From positions 62,001-126,000 of the forward strand of contig NZ_JAHKPM010000008.1 of NCBI RefSeq assembly GCF_018860525.1: 64,000 nucleotides of DNA, in the 5' to 3' direction. The position numbers and the translations under genes are program-made. The notes beneath the pieces were generated by a model, which was not told where the DNA came from, did no database searches, and saw only the letters and a list, made by a program, of their open reading frames with translations. The number at the start of each line of letters is the position of its first letter. Positions within the stretch are counted from its first letter, which is position 1. Of the stretch, positions 9,537 to 20,247 are shown one piece after another. The stretch is from Vibrio hepatarius. Its GTDB lineage: Bacteria; Pseudomonadota; Gammaproteobacteria; Enterobacterales; Vibrionaceae.

Positions 9537-9763
9537 TATAATACCTATAATTGATTATTAATTAAAAATAATATAGGAATTTCATTTATAAAACTGTGCG
9601 CTCTAGCTTCTATCAAGTCAATTTATTTAATTTGACTTATAAAATTAAAACCTGGCGAATTATATAAATAAAAATAAATTTGTAATTTACAATATATGTT
9701 TTATCTAGGGCTCTAAATTACCAAATGCTCAAGTAAATATTGATTTTAAAATACTATACCCAA

Positions 9764-10612
9764 TTATGACATACATACTTGCCTTATATGAGCAGACATA
9801 TCAGATGAAGCTAGATTAGTTATACAATCATCGCTACTCAATACATACATATTGATTAATTGTGATAAAGGAATTTTTATGCACTCATTACTAGTTACGG
9901 ACCATTCTGGACAGATAACGATTGTCCCCGGTACATCAAGTTCGCTGTTCATGAGTGTCGAAGAACTAGTCGTATGCCAATAAATAATATCGTGTAGCGG
10001 TATTTGATGTTCAATAAGAACACTTCGTACATAAGACTTTGTCAATGAACTTGAAAATATAACTCTAGTTGGAGTTACTGCATTAATACAGGAGCGAAAA
10101 ATACTATAGCTTACGGTATCGATATGGTGAGAGACTCCCCTTCCTCTAGGCAACCTTTCAGTAGTGAATATTAAATCATACTCATCTACAGTTGGACAAT
10201 GTTCAAGACTAAAGCTTGTAAAAGATAGCTCAGAATAATCGATTGTTTTGAATTCTTTCAAAATACACTCAATGACTCTCGGGCAAAATACATCTTCTAC
10301 AGCAATATTTAGTCGGCGGCCTAAATTAACATTTTTCAATTTCTCAAATAAGCTTTCATTCATGCTTAACATCTTATTTGCGTGTTCAAAGAGTATTCGC
10401 CCATGCTGAGTCAACTCAAACCCACCTCTTCTATCAAATATTTTTACACCTACGATGCTTTCAATTTTTTTAATGTGCTGGGATACTGCTGGCTGAGTCA
10501 TAAATAATGACTCAGCCGCAGCGGTTACACTACGATATTTAGCCACTTTAATTAGTGTAAATAGGTACTTTGAATCAATAAAACACTTTGATTTTTTCAT
10601 AAAATCAGTCAA
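9764..10612 (-). CDS. LysR-family transcriptional regulator
   Basis: A 282-residue regulator with a standard LysR N-terminal winged HTH (YRSVTAAAESLFMTQPAVSQHIKKIE, about residues 27-52, then VGVKIFDRRG and LTQHGRILFEHA). The effector-binding domain is divergent and slightly short, and I do not recognise the ligand. It sits 227 bases upstream of the phosphatase-fold gene on the same strand, and both are AT-rich, so this gene may regulate that one. LysR genes usually act on a divergent neighbour, but upstream of this start there are 461 bases without a gene. Horizontal acquisition with its neighbour is likely. Confidence 0.85.
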   Translation of the reverse strand: MTDFMKKSKCFIDSKYLFTLIKVAKYRSVTAAAESLFMTQPAVSQHIKKIESIVGVKIFDRRGGFELTQHGRILFEHANKMLSMNESLFEKLKNVNLGRRLNIAVEDVFCPRVIECILKEFKTIDYSELSFTSFSLEHCPTVDEYDLIFTTERLPRGRGVSHHIDTVSYSIFRSCINAVTPTRVIFSSSLTKSYVRSVLIEHQIPLHDIIYWHTTSSSTLMNSELDVPGTIVICPEWSVTSNECIKIPLSQLINMYVLSSDDCITNLASSDMSAHIRQVCMS

Positions 10613-11073
10613 CCTAATTATAAATTACAAACAAATAATATACATTTTAAAAACAATAAGTTAACAACAAGTCGAGTAGTGGACAATACTATGGACAAAT
10701 CTAACTTAAGAGAAACCACACTAAAATATCAATCATATATAACAATAACTTAGAGTATGATCACCAGCCTAAAAATCATATAAACAAATGTTAAAAATCG
10801 ATAAATTTTTACTTAATATATTGATAATATTAAGAAAATAAATTGAATGATTCTTTTAAAACATGACATTACTGATCATTACATAAGCTTAAATAATATA
10901 AACATATGAAAATATATATAAAAATCTTGAATTAGCATAGGGAGAGGAGATAAGAACTTTGAGAAATGGTACTCTGATAAATTTAAAGTATAGTGGATCC
11001 TTATTATAGTGCTTTGACTTCGAACTATAGAAATATGTTCCAGTCAATACCTTATTAGATTAGATTGATAATA
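10613..11073. other. AT-rich gap without a recognisable gene
   Basis: 461 bases between the LysR gene and the alpha/beta hydrolase, very rich in A and T with many short poly-A and poly-T runs. It must hold the LysR promoter. No convincing coding frame, hairpin or repeat pair was seen. The composition matches that around the phosphatase-fold gene and supports one acquired islet. Confidence 0.6.
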
Positions 11074-11877
11074 CTACTTTGGTGGGGTCTGTCCCTGAAT
11101 AAACTCAATCGAATGCTGGTTAAATGTATCTGAACACTCAATATTACAGACGTGGCCACAATTAGGAATTTCTAACAAAGTACTACTGTAATGTGCCGCA
11201 ACCATCTCTTTTACGGGCGGTAAAAACATGTAATCGCGCTCCCCCATAAGATATAAAGTAGGGATCGGCAACTCTTGCTCTTTAAAGTAACGCATTAGTG
11301 GGTTGACTTCTGTAGTAAGGATAAACCAACGCTTAAATTCTTTCTGGCAAAGTTTTTTCGCCTCTCTGATAAATAAATGACGTGACTCTTTCTGAGCTTT
11401 TTGAGGCATTACAATATAAGCGAATAGACTGTATAACCACATATATGGAACAATGTGCTTACATAAATTACCTATTTTCGCTAAAACCTGTGAACGAGTA
11501 TTGAGCCTTGTAACTGCCCCACCCAACACCATAGACTTGACTCTATCAGCAGACATTTCTGCTAGGTTTCTTACAATAATGGTCCCCAGAGACATACCAA
11601 CAAAATGCGCAGATCTAATCTTTAGGTGGTCCAGTACTTTGAGGATATCAGCAGTCACCTCCTTAAATGTGTACCGGTTTGAGATAAGCTGTTTAATAAA
11701 CTGTCGAGACTGGCCATGTCCACGTAAATCAACCAGCAATAGATTGAAGTGCTGGCGATAGGCTTTGATTTGCTTAAACCAGATTGAGGAACTTCCGCCA
11801 GCACCATGAACAAAAACAACCCATTCATCACTTGTCGGGTGTAAATACGTTTTATGAAAAAGTAGCTCTTGATTCAT
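11074..11877 (-). CDS. Alpha/beta-fold hydrolase
   Basis: A 267-residue cytoplasmic alpha/beta hydrolase. The oxyanion-hole HGAGG is at residues 24-28, LVDLRGHGQS at 48-57, the nucleophile elbow GMSLG places Ser96, the acid is probably Asp in MGERDYMF (about 217) and the catalytic His is in NCGHVCN (about 243). Members hydrolyse esters, lipids or C-C bonds; nothing here fixes the substrate. The region about 115-190, with basic and aromatic residues, would be the cap domain. The gene stands alone downstream of glgA on the minus strand, separated from it by a terminator. The ribosome-binding site is weak. Confidence 0.8.
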   Translation of the reverse strand: MNQELLFHKTYLHPTSDEWVVFVHGAGGSSSIWFKQIKAYRQHFNLLLVDLRGHGQSRQFIKQLISNRYTFKEVTADILKVLDHLKIRSAHFVGMSLGTIIVRNLAEMSADRVKSMVLGGAVTRLNTRSQVLAKIGNLCKHIVPYMWLYSLFAYIVMPQKAQKESRHLFIREAKKLCQKEFKRWFILTTEVNPLMRYFKEQELPIPTLYLMGERDYMFLPPVKEMVAAHYSSTLLEIPNCGHVCNIECSDTFNQHSIEFIQGQTPPK

Positions 11878-11967
11878 CGTTGAGAGTAAAGCTCGCTTAG
11901 AGAGTTAATTTCGTGCAATATATCACAGATAAATCCATCCATAACTCCCAAATAGTCAACTATTTTA

Positions 11968-11998
11968 TAAAAAAAATCCCACTCTCTACTAGAGTGCA
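11968..11998 (-). terminator. Rho-independent terminator of glgA
   Basis: On the minus strand a cactcta/agagagtg-type stem runs into ggattttttt, directly after the glgA stop at 12018. Confidence 0.8.
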
Positions 11999-12017
11999 AC
12001 AATATGCCTTAGGCTAA

Positions 12018-13478
12018 TTAAATTACCATACTATGATATAAGCTCAAATATTCATCAGCAGCAATATTCCAACTAAAATTTTGTTTCATAGCATTGAGTC
12101 GAATTCGCGTAAATTCAGCAGGTTGTTGTTCATATAGCAGTAAAGAGTGCTGTAATGTGAGCAATAGTTCATTAGATTTAGGCTGATTAAACACAAAACC
12201 TGTCGCTATCTCTGGATCAGTCGTATGATCTATAACAGTATCTTTAAGCCCACCTACACCTCGAACTACTGGCAAGGTGCCATAAGCCATACTGTATATT
12301 TGATTTAATCCACAAGGCTCAAACTCTGATGGCATCACAAAAAAATCTGCACCAGCTTCAACTAAATGTGCAAGTTCATTACTGTAAGCCTCTATAAATT
12401 TGAGCTTTGTACCATAATTAATTTCAATATTTTTCAGTTTAGATGCCAAGTGAGGATCACCTGTTCCTACAATAATAAATTGTACTTGATGACCCAAAAA
12501 TCGCTCAAGTATTGGCAGTAAATACTGAATACCTTTTTGGTTTGTCAAACGACATACCATACCATAGATAGCAACATCTTTTTGCTCCAGCCCTAGCTTG
12601 TCTTGCAAATTACGTTTACATGCCCTCTTCCCTTTATCCAAGCTTTGTCGAGTAGCTTGATAATTTGCTACAAGATAGGGATCCGTTTTAGGGTTCCATG
12701 TTGAATAGTCACAACCATTTAAAATGCCAACGAAATCATTTTGACGTGCTTTAAATTCTTCTGCCATACCATGACTACCAAGCTCGGTTTTAAGCTCCTC
12801 GGCATATGTCGGGCTGACTGCATTGATTTTGTCGGCAGTCATAACTCCTGCCTTTAGCATGGTGACATGGGTAGGACTTACTGCTGCATCAGGAGCATAC
12901 CTAGTTTGCATCTCTGGTAAACAAAGAAGATCGTCATAGCTAAAGACTCCCTTAAATACTGCATTATGCACTGTGATAATACTTTTTATTCCTGTATAAA
13001 ATTCGGTTTGTCTATAGCGATGCTTTAAAAGGTATGGGACCAATCCAGTGTGCCAGTCGTTTGCATGGAGAATATCTGGTTGGAAACCTAATTTTGGTAA
13101 CATATCCAGACAGGCAACACTAAAAAATGCAAAACGTTCACCATTATCATTGTATGCTTGATTATTAACTGCATACATTTCTGAACGATTAAAATATTTT
13201 GGGCAATCAATAGCATAGACAGTAACATTCGACACACTTAGCTGTAACACTTTATATTTGGTACGAGGCCAGTGCTCAAGCTGAGTGTCCAATATTACGG
13301 TCGCTTCATCAATTTGAGCTATTTTTTGATAGGCTGGCAAGGCAATCCGAACATCTTGCTTAAGAGCCACAAGTGCTTCTGGAAGAGCCCTAGCCACATC
13401 AGCCAAACCACCACTTTTGACTAAACCTTCAACTTCTGATGCCACAAATAAAACAGAAATGCTCTTAGTAACCAACAC
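12018..13478 (-). CDS. glgA: Glycogen synthase GlgA
   Basis: GT5-family glycosyltransferase that extends alpha-1,4-glucan from ADP-glucose. The N-terminal Rossmann half has the substrate-binding VKSGGLADVARALPEAL (residues about 20-36, the KxGGL motif), HANDWHTGLVPYLL and ITVHNAVFKGVF. The C-terminal half has VCRLTNQKGIQYLLP and the EFEPCGLNQIYSMAYGTLPVVRGVGGL catalytic block. Length 486 residues. The start is a GTG at 13478 inside the end of glgC, with AAAGGAG only three bases before it; the adjacent TTG codon would give better spacing. Overlap with glgC shows an operon supplying storage glucan. Confidence 0.95.
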   Translation of the reverse strand: MLVTKSISVLFVASEVEGLVKSGGLADVARALPEALVALKQDVRIALPAYQKIAQIDEATVILDTQLEHWPRTKYKVLQLSVSNVTVYAIDCPKYFNRSEMYAVNNQAYNDNGERFAFFSVACLDMLPKLGFQPDILHANDWHTGLVPYLLKHRYRQTEFYTGIKSIITVHNAVFKGVFSYDDLLCLPEMQTRYAPDAAVSPTHVTMLKAGVMTADKINAVSPTYAEELKTELGSHGMAEEFKARQNDFVGILNGCDYSTWNPKTDPYLVANYQATRQSLDKGKRACKRNLQDKLGLEQKDVAIYGMVCRLTNQKGIQYLLPILERFLGHQVQFIIVGTGDPHLASKLKNIEINYGTKLKFIEAYSNELAHLVEAGADFFVMPSEFEPCGLNQIYSMAYGTLPVVRGVGGLKDTVIDHTTDPEIATGFVFNQPKSNELLLTLQHSLLLYEQQPAEFTRIRLNAMKQNFSWNIAADEYLSLYHSMVI

Positions 13479-14682
13479 GTGCTCCTTTGGGAATAACTAC
13501 AATGCCGTCATCTGAAACATGGAAAAGCTTTTTATCATTGTCTATATCTACTCCAATTTTTGTTCTGGGTGCAATATCAGCATTTTTGTCTATGATTACA
13601 CGTCGTAACACACAACCCTCACCAACCTTTACATCACCAAGCAAAATACTCTCACTGATATCACAAGCTGAAGCAATATTACTCCTGAAACCCAGTACAG
13701 ATTTTTCAATTCTTGAACAGCGAACATAGCTCCCATTGCACACTAAGCTATCGATGATCTGTACTCTTCTATTATCGGAATCACTAAATGTAGCTGGTGG
13801 TAAAGCAGGGTAGAACGTATGTAACGGCCAACTGCGGTTATATAGAGAAAAAGGGGCATCTTTCTCGAGGAGATCCATGTGGGCTTGCCAATATGAATCA
13901 ATGGTACCTACATCTCGCCAGTAGACGACCTCTTTTTCACCAGGGATTCGATTTTTGCTAAAGTCATATACAAAGACATCGCCGCGAGGAAACATTTTTG
14001 GGATGATATCCTTGCCAAAATCGTGGTCAGAATCAGGGTTATCAGCATCTTCGATAAGTTCAGCAAAAAGAGGCTGTGCTTCAAATATGTAGTTCCCCAT
14101 CGAAACGAGTGCATGTTCTGGATCGCCTGGAATGCATCTAGGTTCCTCTGGTTTTTCTTCAAAACCAACCATACGACCCTCTTTATCAACTTCAATAACT
14201 CCAAATTTCGATGCCTCAGAAAGGGGCATACGCAATGCGGAAACCGTTAATGAAGCTTCTTTTTGCTTATGGAAGTCTAGTACCTGCTTAATATCCATTT
14301 TATATATGTGGTCTGAACCGAAAATACACACTTGTTCAGGCTCCGCCAATTCCATAAAACGCAGATTTTGGTATATCGCGTCAGCAGTACCTTCATACCA
14401 ACGTTTGCCTGTTCTCATTTGAGCTGGGATAGGATCAATAAATCTGTCTGTAATACCACTAATATTCCAGCCTTTTTTGAGGTGATGAAAAAGCGATTGA
14501 GATTTGAATTGTGTCAAAACGTAGATACGCATTAGATCAGCATTAACAAAATTATTTAACGCAAAGTCAATCAGACGGTAGCTTCCACCGAATGGAACTG
14601 CAGGCTTACTCCGGGATTCGGTTAAAGGGCGAAGACGTGAGCCTTCTCCACCAGCGAGGATCATTCCTAAAACACCAGCCAT
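13465..14682 (-). CDS. glgC: Glucose-1-phosphate adenylyltransferase GlgC
   Basis: ADP-glucose pyrophosphorylase: makes ADP-glucose from glucose-1-phosphate and ATP, the committed step of bacterial glycogen synthesis. The nucleotide-binding GGEGSRLRPLTESRSKPAVPFGG starts at residue 11, so both the signature and the conserved Lys/Arg regulatory region are present. Also visible are GTADAIYQNL, FGSDHIYKMD, GFEEKP and YWRDVGTIDSYW, followed by the left-handed beta-helix C-terminal domain. 405 residues, as expected. First gene of the glgC-glgA operon. The 357-base gap 14683-15039 upstream holds its promoter and the topA terminator; nothing else was recognised there. Confidence 0.95.
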   Translation of the reverse strand: MAGVLGMILAGGEGSRLRPLTESRSKPAVPFGGSYRLIDFALNNFVNADLMRIYVLTQFKSQSLFHHLKKGWNISGITDRFIDPIPAQMRTGKRWYEGTADAIYQNLRFMELAEPEQVCIFGSDHIYKMDIKQVLDFHKQKEASLTVSALRMPLSEASKFGVIEVDKEGRMVGFEEKPEEPRCIPGDPEHALVSMGNYIFEAQPLFAELIEDADNPDSDHDFGKDIIPKMFPRGDVFVYDFSKNRIPGEKEVVYWRDVGTIDSYWQAHMDLLEKDAPFSLYNRSWPLHTFYPALPPATFSDSDNRRVQIIDSLVCNGSYVRCSRIEKSVLGFRSNIASACDISESILLGDVKVGEGCVLRRVIIDKNADIAPRTKIGVDIDNDKKLFHVSDDGIVVIPKGARVGY

Positions 14683-14961
14683 TCTATACTCTCCATACTC
14701 ATTTATTGTGGAAAATTACCAATTCCAATAGTTGCCGCTACCTTCCAAGTTGCGAACTTGCCATCACACAAACATCATAAAATGTATGGTGAACGTTGAT
14801 CATGCAAACCTACTGAGTATTATTAAAGCGCCATCAGAATATGCACATGATTTACTATAAGTTACCCTATTTTAGTAAATTTACAATTCAAAAGATGCAT
14901 TCCAGTACGGAGTATGACCCACCTCAAGCTCCAATTAAGTGGTCATCAAATTTGTGGTAAT

Positions 14962-14995
14962 AAAAAAGCAGCTACATAGAGTAGCTGCTTTTTTC
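14962..14995 (-). terminator. Rho-independent terminator of topA
   Basis: Strong hairpin agcagctac/gtagctgct flanked by aaaaa and ttttt, so it works on either strand. It lies 45 bases after the topA stop on the minus strand. Confidence 0.85.
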
Positions 14996-15039
14996 ATAAT
15001 CTATTTGGCATCAGGCAAAACCTGCTTAACGGTCTAGAA

Positions 15040-17667
15040 CTACTTAGTTGTTTTTTTGCGCTTATCGGTAATTTCCCAACGGCCATCAATATAAAGAGCT
15101 GTATACCCAGATGGCTTACCATCAATCTCTGAACGCACATAATTCTCTTTAGATTTACGACTAAAACGAATAACCATTGGACGTCCGTCAGGATCTTTTT
15201 CAGGAGCTACTGCCAAATAGTGGAACTTTGCAGAAATACGATCTTTAAATTTAGCTAACTCTTCCACAAGTGGGGCCCGAGTTTCACGAGATTTAGGAAA
15301 AGTATTCGCAGCAAGAAATAAGCCGGAAGCACCATCTCTTAACACAAAATAGGCATCTGAGTTTTCGCATGGCAGCTCAGGAAAATGGACAGGATCTTCT
15401 TTGGGAGGTGCAACCTCACCATTTTTCAGGATCTTGCGGGTATTTTTACAAGTCTCACTGGTACAATCCATATACTTACCAAATCGGCCGTTTTTCAACA
15501 CCATATCAGTGCCACACTTGTCGCACTCAACAACAGGCCCGTCATAACCCTTGACCATAAACTCACCGTGTTCGACCACATACCCCTCACAGTTGGGGTT
15601 GTTACCACAAACATGCAGCTTCCGTTTATCATCAATTAAGTAAGCATCCATGGCGGTTTCACAGATAGAACAACGCTTTTTAGCACGAAGAGCCGCTGTC
15701 TCAACATCTTCTTCAAGTACGTTGATGATACCTTCTTCATCACCAAGATTAATGGTTGTTTTACAACGCTCTTTGGGAGGAAGTGCATAACCTGAGCAGC
15801 CTAAGAACACGCCTGTAGACGCTGTTCGAATTCCCATGACTCGATCACATGTTGGGCATTGGATATCGGTATAAACAATATGATTAGGCTTCATACCGCC
15901 ATCTTCTTCATCCAGCTCCGCTTTTTCCAAATCGCTAGTAAAATCACCAAAGAAATTGTCTAGGACATTTTTCCAATTTGCCTCACCATCAGCAATCTGA
16001 TCAAGCTTTTCTTCCATACGGGAGGTAAACTCATAATTCATCAGCTCATGGAAACTGTCATCTAAACGATCAGTAACTATTTCACCCATTTTTTCAGCGT
16101 AAAATCGACGCTGGTCAACCTTCACATACCCACGGTCTTGAATGGTAGAAATAATAGACGCATAAGTTGATGGACGACCAATGCCACACTTCTCAAGCTC
16201 TTTGACTAATGCAGCTTCAGTAAAACGCGCAGGCGGTTTGGTAAAATGTTGCTTTGGCTCTAAATTTACCAAGTCAATTTTTTCGCCCACCTTTACAGCT
16301 GGTAATATCTGGTCTTCGTTTTTGCCCAATGGACGCTGAACACGTGTCCACCCGTCAAACTTTAGAATCCTACCTTTCGCCTTAAGAGTAAACTCAGCCG
16401 CCTTAACACTGACTGTTGTAGAATCATATTTCGCTTGAGTCATTTGACAAGCAACAAACTGATTCCAAACTAGTGCGTATAGTTTATGCGCATCTGCTTC
16501 CATTCCAGCTAAGTCATCCGCTTTGACTAATACATCAGAAGGTCTTATCGCTTCATGCGCTTCTTGAGCCCCCTGTTTACTTCCGTAAACATTAGGTTTA
16601 GCTGGCAGATAAGGTTCACCAAATTCATCACAAATGAACTGACGAGCCGCATCTACGGCTTCAGAGCTTAAATTTGTCGAGTCAGTACGCATATAAGTAA
16701 TATAACCTGCCTCATATAAGCGCTGGGCCAACATCATGGTTTTTTTAACACCATATCCAAGGCGAGTGCTAGCCGCCTGTTGTAACGTTGAAGTAATGAA
16801 AGGTGCAGACGGTTTACTCGATGTAGGTCTATCCTCTCGTTTACAGACTTCATAGGATGCTTTTTCGAGTACTTTAATAGCAGATAATGTTTGTGCTTCG
16901 TTGTCTGGCTTAAAAATCACACCATCTTTTTGCGCAACTTGGAGGCGAAAATCTATTTTATCTTCTGTTTTGGTATTGGCATGAACGTCCCAGAATTCTT
17001 CTGGAATAAAAGCATTAATTTCCCGTTCACGCTCGACAAGTAGCTTTACTGCGACAGATTGTACTCGACCAGCAGAGAGTCCTCGCGCAACTTTTTTCCA
17101 CAGTAATGGAGAGACCATAAAGCCAACAACTCGGTCCATAAACCTACGAGCTTGCTGTGCATTAACACCGTCCATATTAAGTTCACCAGGTGTTTCAAAA
17201 GCCTGCTGAATCGCATTTTTAGTGATCTCGTTAAAGACAACTCGTTTATATCGCCCTTCATCACCACCAATAATCTCTCGAAGGTGCCAAGCGATGGCTT
17301 CTCCTTCGCGATCTAAATCGGTTGCAAGATAGACACTATCTGCATCTTTAGCTAACTTTTGTAACTCGGCAACGACTTTTTCTTTTCCAGGCAAAACCTG
17401 GTAATTGGGCTCCCAGCTATTAAAAGGGTCAATGCCCATTTTCTTTATTAGTGCTTTGCGATCTTTTTCCTTCTTGATTCGAGTTTTTTCTTCTGTACTC
17501 AAACCTTTGGTGGAGATCGCCGCAGCTTTTTGGCCGGTACTTTGTCCGGCTGTTGGTAGGTCGCGTACATGACCTACGCTGGACTTTACAATAAAGTCCT
17601 TACCTAAATACTTATTGATGGTTTTAGCCTTAGCCGGCGACTCCACAATAACGAGTGACTTACCCAT
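15040..17667 (-). CDS. topA: DNA topoisomerase I
   Basis: Type IA topoisomerase that relaxes negative supercoils. The N-terminal TOPRIM domain shows [14 protein letters not shown] (4-17) and the metal-binding [17 protein letters not shown] (113-129). The central domain carries [13 protein letters not shown] (197-209) and the active-site tyrosine Tyr325 within [11 protein letters not shown]. The C-terminus has the zinc-ribbon repeats CPTCDRV, CSICET, CGNNPNC and CDKCGTD, then a basic tail. 875 residues is the Vibrio/E. coli size. Transcribed divergently from yciN with 353 bases between them, which should hold both promoters. Secure identification. Confidence 0.97.
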   Translation of the reverse strand: MGKSLVIVESPAKAKTINKYLGKDFIVKSSVGHVRDLPTAGQSTGQKAAAISTKGLSTEEKTRIKKEKDRKALIKKMGIDPFNSWEPNYQVLPGKEKVVAELQKLAKDADSVYLATDLDREGEAIAWHLREIIGGDEGRYKRVVFNEITKNAIQQAFETPGELNMDGVNAQQARRFMDRVVGFMVSPLLWKKVARGLSAGRVQSVAVKLLVEREREINAFIPEEFWDVHANTKTEDKIDFRLQVAQKDGVIFKPDNEAQTLSAIKVLEKASYEVCKREDRPTSSKPSAPFITSTLQQAASTRLGYGVKKTMMLAQRLYEAGYITYMRTDSTNLSSEAVDAARQFICDEFGEPYLPAKPNVYGSKQGAQEAHEAIRPSDVLVKADDLAGMEADAHKLYALVWNQFVACQMTQAKYDSTTVSVKAAEFTLKAKGRILKFDGWTRVQRPLGKNEDQILPAVKVGEKIDLVNLEPKQHFTKPPARFTEAALVKELEKCGIGRPSTYASIISTIQDRGYVKVDQRRFYAEKMGEIVTDRLDDSFHELMNYEFTSRMEEKLDQIADGEANWKNVLDNFFGDFTSDLEKAELDEEDGGMKPNHIVYTDIQCPTCDRVMGIRTASTGVFLGCSGYALPPKERCKTTINLGDEEGIINVLEEDVETAALRAKKRCSICETAMDAYLIDDKRKLHVCGNNPNCEGYVVEHGEFMVKGYDGPVVECDKCGTDMVLKNGRFGKYMDCTSETCKNTRKILKNGEVAPPKEDPVHFPELPCENSDAYFVLRDGASGLFLAANTFPKSRETRAPLVEELAKFKDRISAKFHYLAVAPEKDPDGRPMVIRFSRKSKENYVRSEIDGKPSGYTALYIDGRWEITDKRKKTTK

Positions 17668-18020
17668 ATTGACTCAAGTGTCCTTTATATGACCCGGCGA
17701 TATAACGCACGGCATACTTAAAATGTTACTTCTTTTTACTATCGAGCGAGAAAGCCAGAAGATCAATATCTTTTTTTAAATCCACCACTAACTGGTCGAC
17801 ATTTCAACGGATCGCGGTTCGCCTCTTTAAAAGGCTCCACATACTAGCCGTGACAGGGTTATTTCTGCTAATACAAGAAGAAAAATTTTGCCACCGCTCA
17901 CAAAATAATAGCCAGTACGCTAACAAGCCTTGTAGTCAGTCAATTGATCTACCTCAAAGGCTAGAAATGCTATCCACTTTACAATTCCATCTACCTGCAT
18001 CAAAGCATGAGTGATAATAG
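17668..18020. other. Divergent topA/yciN control region
   Basis: 353 bases between two divergent genes. Promoters for both must lie here; topA in E. coli has several supercoiling-sensitive promoters. I could not single out a convincing -35/-10 pair, hairpin or reading frame by eye. Confidence 0.5.
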
Positions 18021-18272
18021 ATGAAACACAAGAAAATCATTTCAAAATTCGAACTTTTGTTGATTGCCAATCATATGCTCCATGAACACCACGATAACCT
18101 TATTAGTATGCGAGTAGAGCATGTCGAGGAAAAAGACGACGTTCTGATTTTTAAAGGTAACCACTTTCTCGACATCAACGGATTACCAACAGAGAAAACG
18201 CCAAAGGCCTTTAATATGTTGAAATACCTATCACTCCACTTATCCAATGAGTTCACTTTAAAGCAGAGCTAG
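18021..18272 (+). CDS. yciN: YciN family protein (DUF2498)
   Basis: An 83-residue protein, the same length as E. coli YciN. The diagnostic stretch is GNHFLDINGLPTEKTPKAFNMLKYL (residues about 45-70), matching the YciN pattern of a phenylalanine-leucine-aspartate turn and an FNM helix; LLLIANHMLHEHHDNL near the N-terminus also fits. yciN flanks topA in enterobacteria too, so the neighbourhood supports the call. The function is not established; the family has a small alpha/beta fold without an obvious catalytic site. No signal peptide or membrane segment. Confidence 0.8.
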   Translation: MKHKKIISKFELLLIANHMLHEHHDNLISMRVEHVEEKDDVLIFKGNHFLDINGLPTEKTPKAFNMLKYLSLHLSNEFTLKQS

Positions 18273-18349
18273 ATCTTTGTTTTATAAAGAATTTCAATAT
18301 ATATTAAATATAGTCTCTCTATTCCCCCTGGTATCAAGGGGTATATCTT

Positions 18350-19630
18350 TTAACAACCCAGAGATGACAGCTTGTCAAAATAATCCGGAAAAGTCTTGGA
18401 TGTACATTTTGGATCATTAATCGTAACAGGAGTATCACTCAATGCGATGAGCGAAAAACACATCGCCATTCGATGATCATCATACGTATCGATTTTTGCA
18501 TGAATAAGCTTTTTAGGCGGTGTCACGACTATATAGTCTTTGCCTTCCTCAACTGCTGCACCCACTTTACGTAGTTCTGTTGCCATTGCGGCTAAACGAT
18601 CGGTTTCCTTAACACGCCAATTGTAAACATTACGAATGGCCGTTGTCCCCTCTGCAAACAGGGCAGTTGTCGCAATAGTCATCGCCGCATCTGGAATGTG
18701 ATTAAAATCCATATCAACCGCCTTAAGCTCTCCTACTCGTGAGATGACATAATCGTTACCCCATTCGATGTCTGCTCCCATTTTTTCTAACGCATCAGCA
18801 AATTGAATATCACCTTGAATACTGTTACGACCGATACCTGTCACTTTTATTTCACCGCCTTTAATCGCGGCAGCGGCTAAAAAATATGAAGCGGATGAAG
18901 CGTCACCCTCGACTAAAAACTCACCAGGTGAAGAATATGATTGCCCGTGTCGAATGACAAACTCTTGATAACCATTATTTTCTACCTGAACACCAAACTG
19001 TGACATAATGTGAAGGGTAATATCGATATATGGTTTTGACACCAGCTCCCCAATGATCTTGATTGTTACATCTTCTTGAGCCATTGGTGCTGACATTAAA
19101 AATGCTGTCAGAAATTGACTTGAAATAGAGCCATCAATTTCTATTACTCCACCTTTTAGACCTGTTCCTTTAATCTTAAGTGGAGGGTAGTTTGTATTCT
19201 CTAAATACTCGATCTTCGCCCCAGCTTGGCGAAGCGCCTCAACTAAATGGCCAATAGGTCTTTCCTTCATTCGAGGCTCGCCAGTTAAAACATATTCACC
19301 CTCTCCCAGGCATAAAGCAGCAGCAAGTGGACGCATCGCTGTTCCAGCATTCCCAAGGAATAACTCCAACAATTCTTGAGAATCGAATGGCTTGCCTCTA
19401 CCCTCAATCTCACAGATAGTATTATCTGGGGAGAGAGTATAATTCACTCCAAGTTTAGTCAGCGCATTCAACATATGTCGGATATCATCGCTATCCAAAA
19501 GATTAGTCAAACGAGTCGTGCCTTGAGCTAAAGCTGCAAGCAATAGCGCCCGATTTGACACACTTTTTGAGCCTGGCAAGTTCACCTCGCCGTGGACTTT
19601 ACTGATGGGTTGTAACGTAAGGCTTTCCAT
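18350..19630 (-). CDS. aroA: 3-phosphoshikimate 1-carboxyvinyltransferase (EPSP synthase)
   Basis: Sixth step of the shikimate pathway: joins shikimate-3-phosphate and phosphoenolpyruvate. The 426 residues match class I AroA (E. coli 427). Signatures: [18 protein letters not shown] (19-36), [17 protein letters not shown] (about 89-105) and the [19 protein letters not shown] block (about 344-362); [14 protein letters not shown] follows near 385. The SKSVSNR lysine and the [10 protein letters not shown] glycine/alanine (glyphosate-sensitive class) are present. In E. coli aroA is linked to serC; here it stands alone, convergent with yciN across a 77-base gap with a weak cccc/gggg hairpin near 18331. 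Confidence 0.96.
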   Translation of the reverse strand: MESLTLQPISKVHGEVNLPGSKSVSNRALLLAALAQGTTRLTNLLDSDDIRHMLNALTKLGVNYTLSPDNTICEIEGRGKPFDSQELLELFLGNAGTAMRPLAAALCLGEGEYVLTGEPRMKERPIGHLVEALRQAGAKIEYLENTNYPPLKIKGTGLKGGVIEIDGSISSQFLTAFLMSAPMAQEDVTIKIIGELVSKPYIDITLHIMSQFGVQVENNGYQEFVIRHGQSYSSPGEFLVEGDASSASYFLAAAAIKGGEIKVTGIGRNSIQGDIQFADALEKMGADIEWGNDYVISRVGELKAVDMDFNHIPDAAMTIATTALFAEGTTAIRNVYNWRVKETDRLAAMATELRKVGAAVEEGKDYIVVTPPKKLIHAKIDTYDDHRMAMCFSLIALSDTPVTINDPKCTSKTFPDYFDKLSSLGC

Positions 19631-19774
19631 TAAATTCTAATGTCCCTTAATTAAGCAAACGCTGAAAAATTCTTAGTAACGGCAGCGTAACTAAAATTTA
19701 CATCTAAAACCAGACAAAAGTCACAATTTATGGCGATCTTTTTTTGAGAGAATAGGATAGCCATTTGTAACGTT

Positions 19775-20230
19775 TCAATACTCTTTATCGACTCTTACAC
19801 CGTTATCAAAGTACAGTATGCGGACTTTATCACCACGCTCAAAGAGCATACTATTATCCACATCTTGAATCACATCGATAAGTTTCCCTTTGTCTGTTTT
19901 AATCAGCAGTTCAACCAACTTGTATTCCACTTTATATTCTTGATTTGCAAGATTATGTGCGACCCCAGCTCCAGCAACTGCCCCTACTGCTGTCGCAACT
20001 TGTTTTCCCGTACCCCCACCGAATTGGTTGCCAACAACACCTCCTACAACAGCCCCAAGTATGGTTTCCCAGCCAGTTGATTCAGCCTTAATAACATCCT
20101 GCTGAGTTAAATACCGTACAGAGTCTATACTTCCAAATATGACCTCATTAACAGGTTTAGCCTTATTTCTCTCATAAGCGGCATTGGCAAAGAGTGGTAA
20201 AATGAATAGAATCCATAGCCATTTTTTCAT
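19775..20230 (-). CDS. Glycine-zipper 2TM outer-membrane-type protein
   Basis: A 151-residue exported protein. Residues 1-17 form a signal peptide (KKWLWILFILPLFANA). Residues about 50-95 are a glycine-zipper domain, with GAVVGGVVGNQFGGGTGKQ followed by VATAVGAVAGAGVAHNL, as in SlyB and the rickettsial 17-kDa antigen family. There is no lipobox cysteine, unlike SlyB, so it is probably soluble periplasmic or inserted by the zipper hairpin alone. The C-terminal part resembles the small beta-domain following such zippers (KGKLIDVIQDVDNSMLFERGDKVRI). It is divergent from aat with only 17 bases between the start codons. Role unknown, presumably envelope integrity. Confidence 0.8.
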   Translation of the reverse strand: MKKWLWILFILPLFANAAYERNKAKPVNEVIFGSIDSVRYLTQQDVIKAESTGWETILGAVVGGVVGNQFGGGTGKQVATAVGAVAGAGVAHNLANQEYKVEYKLVELLIKTDKGKLIDVIQDVDNSMLFERGDKVRILYFDNGVRVDKEY

Positions 20231-20247
20231 CGTAATTCTCCTATATT